NCBI RefSeq assembly: GCF_029852145.1
Contig: NC_079970.1
Location: 13,810,783 to 13,874,782 of the forward strand
Length of the DNA: 64,000 nt
Reading direction: 5' to 3'
DNA from: Microplitis mediator
Lineage: Eukaryota; Arthropoda; Insecta; Hymenoptera; Braconidae
A model generated the notes under the pieces. The model saw nothing but the letters and a program-made list of their open reading frames with translations, had not been told where the DNA came from and did not search any database. Every line of letters starts with the position of its first letter. Positions within the stretch are counted from its first letter, which is position 1. Positions 56,949 to 64,000 of this stretch are shown piece after piece. Made by a program: the position numbers and the translations under genes.

Positions 56949-57675
56949 CAATTGTCGCATTCACCTAAGATACTACCTATGTTTCTATTACCGTGGAATC
57001 AAGTGAAACCACGGTAATACTGACACGCTTCAAAAGTTGGCGACTATTACCGCGGCAGTAAATTAAAAGTAATAATTGATTAAAAGTCAATGTTTCTTGA
57101 ATATTTGACAATAAAAAAGTACAATCTTGCTCTGGAATGCAACAAATATAAGTATTAAAACATTCATTCATAAAAAAACACATTTTATTCGAGCGTACAG
57201 TTGCACGCTAACTGCAAGAAATTGATGACATTTTCCCTCAAAACGATCAATCGGTTTTCAATAATTTATAGCAAACTATAGTAGTTACATTTTATACCGG
57301 ATTGTTTGTTAATTACATTCTTGAAATATTAAATTTGTTGCTGGATTTTTTTTAAATTACAAAAAATTATGTATCATTCATTTATAATAGAATGAAAAAA
57401 ATCCACGGTAATACGCACACTCACGGTAATACCCTCACTTACCCTATTGGTGTATTTACCCTACAATAACAAATAACAAGAGAGGGAAATAACTATTTAA
57501 ATGCTTCAGTAATTACCCGCTAAAATACTTCTTTTAGTTCAAATTCAAATTTTTTCTGTAAGATGGCAGTAGATTGTGACGGTCAAAAGTGAGTCATATT
57601 GACTAGATTGGGTTCGCCCAAGGCCTGTATATTTCTATATTTTTATTTAATAAAAAAAAACAAGTGAGTCATATT
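56949..57675. other. Intergenic sequence
   Basis: Holds short CCACGGTAATAC-like words near 56990 and 57400. No gene recognised. Confidence 0.45.
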
Positions 57676-58039
57676 CCTGATAGCCACCTTAACCACAAGT
57701 TAACTTCAAGCTACTGCCGTATTCTGAAGCCAATTTAAAGGAAAGTGTTGGAGAGCAAACAATTACCTTTAAGTTGACCGTAAATTGTCTGTAACTTGAA
57801 TTCAATTCGACTACAAATATTACTTTCAGATAATGACGTTAAGTTGATTGAAAGTTTCACTTCAAATTGACGGCAGGTTTTTCTGTCAAATTACATTCAG
57901 ATGACGGCAGTTGATTTGCATCAACTTGCACGCAAGTATTATCCATCCGAGGCTTACTAAAAACTTGTCGTTAAGTTAGCCGAAAATGTTTCACTGCAGA
58001 ACTTGCTGAGCAATTATATTTAAAGTGTGGCTATCAGGG
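57676..58039. mobile_element. CCCTGATAGCCAC element, copy 2
   Basis: A 364 bp element with ends CCTGATAGCCACCTTAACC and AAGTGTGGCTATCAGGG. It follows copy 1 at 7858-8222 along its whole length with few differences. Confidence 0.8.
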
Positions 58040-58805
58040 TAAACTTTTGCTAAAGCAAACTGAGCTATTAGGGATAGAGTGCAAATGGACAGAAAGTTTA
58101 CCGCAAATTTTGCTCTTCAATTTTTTTCTTTTCTAGTGATTTGCTGTCCAATCCCGGCCGGAGATTCTCTTCAAGTAGAATTTTCAAGTTGACGACAATT
58201 TGCAGTCAAAAGGGGCTTTTGGGGTGGGAAAGTATATTCATATATATATATTTATACATATATATATGAGTGTATCTGTCCTGTGATTTCATAACATTAT
58301 TTACGAATACGCATAGTGGTATCTTATTATTACTTTGACTACCGTTTGTTATGTATATATTTAAAGACGAGTTTAAAAAATTTAATCTTACGTTATTTTT
58401 ATTGAAATTGTGTCTTTGAAGCACGTTAACTACTGATCCACGTAATGCTCTCAACAGTATGAATTGTACTTAGAAATCTATCGTACAATAAGAATTTTCA
58501 TGTGCTGTCAATCTAAGTAATAAAAATCCATGATTTTTAAAAATCATTTTTTATTCTTTCAGTGCAACATTTTGGTGTGTATATGTTTCATTACATATTA
58601 CATATACTATATATATATATATATCTTTTAGATATAGCTTGACACTTGAAATTTATTTTTAATTTTTCAGCTACGAACATTTTTACGAATTTAAGGTGTG
58701 ACCATTACAATTGAATCAAGCGGAGTTGATTTCCAATTAAAGTTTTCGAACTGATTATAGTTATTATTATTGCTATAAACAATTAATACATAGAAAATAG
58801 ACGCC
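58040..58805. other. Upstream region of Hem
   Basis: 58040-58230 continues the CCCTAATAGC repeat family. From about 58450 to the Hem ATG lies the likely Hem promoter and 5' UTR; AATTTTTCAG ending at 58670 could be the acceptor of a 5' UTR intron. AT microsatellites occur at 58235-58265 and 58605-58625. Confidence 0.5.
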
Positions 58806-61800
58806 ATGGCTCGCCCATTAATTTCAAGCCAACAAAAATTAGCAGAAAAATTAATTATTCTTAATGATCGTGGTGTAGGAATGTTGACCCGCATTTACAA
58901 TATCAAGAAAGCTTGTGGTGATGCGAAATCTAAACCAGCTTTTTTATCTGACAAAACACTTGAATCATCTATTAAATTAATCGTCCGTAAATTTCCTAAT
59001 ATAGACGTCAAAGGACTTCAAACAATCACAAACTTGCGCAATGAAATAATAAAGTCACTGTCTTTATATTACTACACATTCGTTGATTTGTTAGATTTTA
59101 AAGACAACGTTTGTGAATTACTAACAACTATGGACGCTTGTGGAGTGCATTTGGATATAACTCTTAATTTTGATTTAACTAAAGCATATCTAGATTTAAC
59201 AGTAATTTACGTTACTCTTATGATTTTACTTTCAAAAGTAGAAGATCGGAAGGCAGTATTAGGTCTCTTCAATGTAGCCCACGAAATGGTTCATAATCAA
59301 TCCGATCATAGTTTTCCTCGATTAGGTCAAATGATCATGGATTATGATCTTCCACTAAAAAAACTCTCAGAAGAATTTGTTCCTCATTCAAAATTATTAA
59401 GAAATGCTTTGAACTCACTTTGGGCTATTTATCCAAGCAGAAATTTGTCAGCAGATAGTTGGAGAGCAGATCAAAAATTGAGCTTGATCGGAAGCCCAGG
59501 TCAAATATTGAAAGCTTCGGCCACTGACACAATGTCTTGTGAAACATTAAGTTTGGATAAAATAGAAAAATGGATCATTCTGGGTTTCACGTTGTGTCAC
59601 TCTTTTTTAAATCAAGAACAATCAAACAAATTATGGGTCACTGCTCTTGAGTCTAGATGGGTGTTAGCCCTCTTTCGCGATGAAGTTATCTACATACATC
59701 AATATATTCAATCTTTTTTCGAAACTATTAAAGGCTATAGTAAAAAAATTTCAGAAGTGAAAGAATGTTATAATCATGCGATTCAAAAATCTAGTTACAG
59801 ACATAGAGAAAGACGAAAATTTTTGAGAACTGCTTTAAAAGAATTGGGACTAATCTTGACTGATCAACCCGGTCTCTTAGGTCCTAAAGCATTGCTAGTA
59901 TTTATGGGATTATCTCACGCAAGGGATGAAATTCTATGGATTTTAAGACATGGAGACAACCCACCGAATCAAGGAAAAGGAAAAGGACGTGGAAATGAAG
60001 ACTTGGTTGATAGACAACTTCCTGAACTTTTGTTTCATTGTGAAGAGTTAAGAGCTCTTGTTAGAAAATATTCTCAAGTTCTTCAACGTTATTATGTTCA
60101 GTTTTTATCAGGCTTTGATGCTCCTACACTTCATCAAATAATTCAAAGCCTCCCGGTTTGCCCGGAGGATGAAGGAGCAATTTTGAGTGATTTATGTTCG
60201 GTCATGGCAAATGTATCGATAAAACAAGTTGAAGAGAATGATTTATTTGATTTTCGTCCATTAAGAATTGACTGGATCAGATTGCAAGCGTACATGTCTG
60301 TCAACAAATGTAATATGAGCCTCACGGATAATCGTGAGTTGGCGTCTTTTATGGATACAGTAATTTTCCACACGAAAATGATAGACAATCTTGATGAAAT
60401 GCTTATTGACACTTCAGATTTGTCCATTTTCTGTTTTTATAGCAAAATTTTTGAAGATCAATTTCATATGTGTCTCGAATTTCCCGCTCAAAACAGATAC
60501 ATCGTTGCTTTTCCACTTATATGCAGTCATTTTCAAAGTTGTACTCATGAGCTTTGTCCTGAAGAACGACATCATATTCGAGAACGAAGTCTTTCTGTCG
60601 TTAATATGTTTCTCGATGAAATGGCGAAAGAAGCTAAAAATATTATAACAACAATTTGTGATGAACAATGCAATATGAGTGACAAACTTTTACCGAAACA
60701 CTGTGCGCAATTGATTTCACAAGTTGTTAATCGTAAAAAAAAAGATAAAAATAAAAAGAACATTTATGAAATCCATAAACCTGGAGTAGAAAGCTATAGA
60801 AAAACCAGGGAAGAGCTCACCACCATGGATAAATTACATATGGCGTTGACTGAACTTTGCTATGCAATTAATTTTTGTCCTACTATTAATGTCTGGGAAT
60901 ACACATTTGCACCACGAGAGTACCTGAACCAGCATCTCGAAACAAGGTTTTCTAGAGCTCTAGTTGGTATGGTGATGTTCAATCCAGATGCTAGTGAAAT
61001 AGCGAAACCATCAGAACTTTTTGTGAGTGTTCGAGCATACATGAACGTCCTTCAAACGGTTGAAAATTATATTCATATTGATATTACTCGGGTTTTTAAT
61101 AATGCACTTCTTCAGCAAACTCAAGCATTAGATAGTCATGGTGATAAAACCATTGCTGCTCTGTATACACAATGGTATTCTGAAGTCTTATTAAGGCGTG
61201 TTAGTGCTGGCAATATTTGTTATTCTTCGAACCAACGAGCGTTTGTGAGTTTATCGGTAGAAAGTGCGGTACCATTTAATGCAGAAGAATTTTCGGATAT
61301 TAATGAACTTCGGGCTTTAACTGAGCTTATAGGTCCGTACGGAATGAAAATGCTCAATGAAACACTTATGTGGCATATTTCTAGTCAAGTGCAGGAACTG
61401 AAAAAACTTGTTGCTAACAATAAAGAAGTCCTTATAGCTCTTAGAACTAATTTCGATAAACCCGATATCATGAAGGAGCAATTCAAGCGATTGCAACATG
61501 TTGAAAATGTTCTACAGAGAGTTACAATAATTGGGGTCATTCTCAGTTTTAGACAACTTGCACAAGCTGCTTTAGTTGATGTTTTAGAAGAACGTATACC
61601 TTTTCTTCTAAGTTCAATACTTGATTTTCGGCATCATTTGCCGTCGGGCGATCCAATGCGCTTGATTTCTGAAATGACTTCTGCTGCTGGGTTGATGTGC
61701 AAAGTAGATCCAACACTCACCAATGCACTAAAAATTCAGAAAACAGAAGTAGATGAGGATGAACATTTATTAGTTTGTCTCTTAATGGTTTTTGTGGCTG

Positions 61801-62174
61801 TTTCCATTCCAAAATTAGCTCGTAATGAAAATTCATTTTATCGTGCATCATTAGAAGGACATTCAAATAATATACATTGCATTGCTACCGCTATAAACAA
61901 CATATTCGGTGCACTTTTTACAATATGTGGTCAAAATGATATCGAAGACAGAATGAAGGAATTCTTAGCATTGGCTTCATCCAGCTTGCTGAGACTCGGC
62001 CAAGAAATTGATAAAGAAACTATCAAAAACAGGGAGTCAATTTATCTTTTACTCGATGAAATCGTTCAAGAGTCACCATTTTTAACAATGGATCTTCTAG
62101 AAAGTTGTTTTCCCTATGCGCTTATACGAAATGCATACCATGATGTATACAAATTAGAACATAATCAGATGTAA
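58806..62174 (+). CDS. Hem: Hem / Nck-associated protein 1 (Kette), WAVE complex
   Basis: An uninterrupted frame of 1122 residues matches the Nckap1/Hem family over its length (usual size about 1120-1130). Hem pairs with Sra1/CYFIP in the WAVE regulatory complex, which relays Rac signals to Arp2/3-driven actin assembly at the plasma membrane. Recognisable stretches are the start (SSQQKLAEKLIILNDRGVGM, LTRIYNIKKACG), SLDKIEKWIILGFTLCH, DQPGLLGPKALLVFMGL, the NVWEYTFAPREYL region near 700 and the C-terminal SPFLTMDLLESCFPYALI. It is helical throughout without classic motifs. A lysine-rich loop (NRKKKDKNKKN, about 642-652) is a family feature. The context GACGCCATGG supports this start. Unlike DCUN1D3 and Ras, the coding region has no intron. 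Many short frames inside it are shadows. Confidence 0.97.
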   Translation: MARPLISSQQKLAEKLIILNDRGVGMLTRIYNIKKACGDAKSKPAFLSDKTLESSIKLIVRKFPNIDVKGLQTITNLRNEIIKSLSLYYYTFVDLLDFKDNVCELLTTMDACGVHLDITLNFDLTKAYLDLTVIYVTLMILLSKVEDRKAVLGLFNVAHEMVHNQSDHSFPRLGQMIMDYDLPLKKLSEEFVPHSKLLRNALNSLWAIYPSRNLSADSWRADQKLSLIGSPGQILKASATDTMSCETLSLDKIEKWIILGFTLCHSFLNQEQSNKLWVTALESRWVLALFRDEVIYIHQYIQSFFETIKGYSKKISEVKECYNHAIQKSSYRHRERRKFLRTALKELGLILTDQPGLLGPKALLVFMGLSHARDEILWILRHGDNPPNQGKGKGRGNEDLVDRQLPELLFHCEELRALVRKYSQVLQRYYVQFLSGFDAPTLHQIIQSLPVCPEDEGAILSDLCSVMANVSIKQVEENDLFDFRPLRIDWIRLQAYMSVNKCNMSLTDNRELASFMDTVIFHTKMIDNLDEMLIDTSDLSIFCFYSKIFEDQFHMCLEFPAQNRYIVAFPLICSHFQSCTHELCPEERHHIRERSLSVVNMFLDEMAKEAKNIITTICDEQCNMSDKLLPKHCAQLISQVVNRKKKDKNKKNIYEIHKPGVESYRKTREELTTMDKLHMALTELCYAINFCPTINVWEYTFAPREYLNQHLETRFSRALVGMVMFNPDASEIAKPSELFVSVRAYMNVLQTVENYIHIDITRVFNNALLQQTQALDSHGDKTIAALYTQWYSEVLLRRVSAGNICYSSNQRAFVSLSVESAVPFNAEEFSDINELRALTELIGPYGMKMLNETLMWHISSQVQELKKLVANNKEVLIALRTNFDKPDIMKEQFKRLQHVENVLQRVTIIGVILSFRQLAQAALVDVLEERIPFLLSSILDFRHHLPSGDPMRLISEMTSAAGLMCKVDPTLTNALKIQKTEVDEDEHLLVCLLMVFVAVSIPKLARNENSFYRASLEGHSNNIHCIATAINNIFGALFTICGQNDIEDRMKEFLALASSSLLRLGQEIDKETIKNRESIYLLLDEIVQESPFLTMDLLESCFPYALIRNAYHDVYKLEHNQM

Positions 62175-62198
62175 AACAGTTTAAGTTCTGTAATTTAT

Positions 62199-62204
62199 AA
62201 TAAA
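62199..62204 (+). promoter_or_regulatory. Polyadenylation signal of Hem
   Basis: AATAAA, 25 bases after the Hem stop codon. A very short 3' UTR would result if it is used. Confidence 0.5.
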
Positions 62205-63294
62205 CTAATATAACACTCTACGTATCGATTAAAGCCATGTATTTTTATACAATACTAGCTTTACCAACTCGTTCCATTGGACATTTATAATAATAATTTA
62301 CAATAATTTAGCATAAATAACTTATATTGGTTTTGCCACATCGAGACCCAATCGGGAACTTGTTGGGATATCCCAGTGAAAAAATTATTATTATTTTAAT
62401 AACTTTTATTATTCATATACAATCTGAAATACTCAAAATTTGTTATTGAAATTTTTTTATTTTTGCAAAAAGTTGATAATAAAACTAATTTATTTTTTAC
62501 GCTTATACATGTACATTGTGCAAAATATTTATGTTAAAATTACTTTCTTTTTTAATCTAAATTATTTATAAACAATTTCATTTTATCAAATTAATTTTAT
62601 TTTTTATGATACCAGCATCGAAACTTTAAGTTTCAGTGTCTCTACAGCCAGTCGAAACAAGCTTATTTCAAGCCGATGCTGCAAACAACTGCTAACGAAT
62701 TCGTAATTCAAAAATACCTCCATACAGCGGGCAGAAACACGCATGTTTCTTCCCTTGGGAAGAAACACAATTGTTTCTGCCCGGTGTCAGTTATATTTAA
62801 TGTTCATTTGCAGCCTTATTCATCTCATTTGTTTAATCGTCACTTCAGTTTACTTATTTCATTTTTTAAGTGACAGTTTTAATTAACCAAATTTTTTAAA
62901 TAACCAATTGTGAATCACATATTTCTCATTTTTTAAACAGTTCTCCACATCATCGGTTTGAAATTAACTGTTTCTTACTGGCTATTGACACTGAGTCTGA
63001 AATTTCCGATGAAGGTAATCATGAAAATTATAGTGTGCGACTCAGGATAAAACACCTCACCATAGTCTGAAATCGACTTGTTTCATCCCTTGTTACACAA
63101 TATACTATTTAAATCAAGTTATTTTTCACTTCTTCTAAACAGGATATTCTGTTTTGTGTCCCTCCCTCCTTTCTTTTCTATTTTTCTAGTATAATTTTTG
63201 TTGAATGAAATTTTGATTAAATTAATTTATTACTTTTAAAAGGAGCATTTTTTGTTTTCAAACAAAACTCGGTTCTACTATATTGAAATACCAG
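62205..63294. other. Hem 3' flank
   Basis: No further gene. 62729-62782 is a hairpin described separately. Words such as CGAAACAAGCTTATTTC and CGACTTGTTTCATCCC suggest a larger decayed palindrome across 62610-63100. Confidence 0.45.
62729..62782. repeat. GGGCAGAAACA hairpin
   Basis: GGGCAGAAACACGCATGTTT and its continuation CTTCCC pair with GGGAAGAAACACAATTG and GTTTCTGCCC across a TT loop, with a few mismatches. Confidence 0.85.
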
Positions 63295-63493
63295 CCCTGA
63301 TAGCCACCTTAACCGTAAGTTAACTTAAAGCTACGGCCGTGTTCTGAAGTCAATTTAAAGGAAAGTGTTGGAAAGCAATCAGTTACCTTTAAGTTGACAG
63401 TAAATTGTCTGTAACTTGAATTAAATTCGACTACAAATATTACTGTCAGACAATGACGTTAAGTTGATTCAAAGTTTCACTTCAAATTGACGA
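63295..63493. mobile_element. CCCTGATAGCCAC element, truncated copy 3
   Basis: The left end CCCTGATAGCCACCTTAACC and about 200 bp match copies 1 and 2, then break off at TTCAAATTGACG and run into a piece of the AACTTCCCGC repeat (TTCTTGGTGGGAAGTTAA). Confidence 0.75.
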
Positions 63494-63782
63494 CTTTCCG
63501 AATTTTCGAAAATCCACAATTTTCTTGGTGGGAAGTTAATGATTGAAAACCATCTGGAAGATTAAAGATGTAAAAAAAAAATTTAATTTGAATCGTAAAT
63601 AAGAATTAATAACAAATACAATTTATTAAATTATTCAATAAAAATATACAATAGATTAAAACTGTACAATAAAAATAAAATAAACATAATGGTTAAAAAA
63701 TAAAATAATTACAGTTATGAGCGATTGAGGTGTACACTTTTGTATTTTTTCAACTTGTTTTTTTATTAATTAATAAGTTTCA
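63494..63782. other. Repeat remnant
   Basis: 63494-63540 is an edge of the AACTTCCCGC repeat. 63715-63760 resembles 36110-36145 (GAGCGATTGAGGTGTACACTT against GAGCGTTCGAGGCGTGCACTT). No gene. Confidence 0.45.
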
Positions 63783-63802
63783 CTATTATTATTATAATTA
63801 TA

Positions 63803-63847
<45 letters not shown>

Positions 63848-64000
63848 TCTTTTTAGTTAAATGCTCAGGGGGTTATCCCCGGTAGTCCGACTCTACCGAG
63901 GGCCTCAGCTGAGCGCCAAATCGTTACTGCTGCGATGCATCATCAACAAGATGATTAGCATGCGCAGCAGGCCAAGTTTCGTTGCCTTAGGAGACGGAGG
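63783..64000 (-). mobile_element. Probable LINE 3' end with (TAA)n tail
   Basis: On the minus strand, less AT-rich sequence (CTCGGTAGAGTCGGACTACC, then GGGGATAACCCCCTGAGC) is followed by a short A-rich stretch and a long pure (AAT)n run at 63783-63847. A 3' end closed by TAA repeats is known for I-type LINEs. The body lies beyond position 64000, so the assignment is tentative. Confidence 0.45.

Noticed and set aside
58206..58454. Possible mitochondrial-presequence exon divergent from Hem
   Set aside because: RALRGSVVNVLQRHNF looks basic and is followed by a GTAAGA donor, but the frame begins at TTG with an upstream stop and no ATG, and no downstream exon was found.
60143..60668. Several short frames overlapping Hem
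   Set aside because: They are other-frame readings of the long Hem coding exon.

Overview
The window looks like nuclear DNA of an insect. It is strongly AT-rich, its protein genes have short GT-AG introns as well as two long ones, and the predicted proteins match animal signalling and chromatin families. The Ras core is nearly identical to insect Ras85D. The AT-richness and the many CCCTGATT, CAGGGTGG and GGGGCATTCC terminated elements suggest a hymenopteran, perhaps a parasitoid wasp. The species placement is inference.

Five host genes are supported. (1) The 5' part of RasGAP/vap (p120 RasGAP) is on the minus strand at 751-7257: a start exon, an acidic exon and an SH2-SH3-SH2 exon; the rest lies left of position 1. 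(2) NASP/Sim3-type histone H3-H4 chaperone is on the plus strand, 16601-17794. (3) DCUN1D3 (DCN1-like protein 3) is on the minus strand in three exons, 21444-22591; its first exon restores an N-myristoylation start. (4) Ras (Ras85D type) is on the plus strand in four exons, 30811-42094, with a 10.6 kb first intron. (5) Hem/Nckap1/Kette, a WAVE-complex subunit, is on the plus strand as one uninterrupted 1122-codon frame, 58806-62174. Three of the five (Ras, its negative regulator RasGAP, and Hem downstream of Rac) belong to small-GTPase signalling.

Most of the remaining sequence is mobile DNA, much of it nested. Left part (1.4-16.3 kb): the RasGAP intron holds a 1.1 kb foldback of palindromic GGAACC/CCATAAT units and several CCCTGATT MITEs; upstream of RasGAP, nested CCCTGATAGCCAC and hairpin elements are followed by a CAGGGTGG element carrying a 4.1 kb LTR-like insertion. 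Middle (18-29 kb): ACGGTGG foldback with a tRNA-Gln-like segment, GGGGCATTCC foldback, and a CCCAAGTGGCCA element carrying a decayed DUF4806-like gene. Ras intron 1 (31-41 kb): a hAT-like MITE with a perfect 8 bp duplication, a LINE broken by three successive insertions, and two large foldbacks. Right part (42-58 kb): more foldbacks, a CCCGGG element with a nested solo LTR, a duplicated about 0.5 kb repeat, and a 5S-rRNA-derived SINE with a 14 bp target duplication. The right edge holds a probable LINE 3' end with a (TAA)n tail.

No CRISPR array, operon, bacterial signal or intact transposase was found. Gene models come from reading splice sites by eye and matching remembered family features; no database search was possible.
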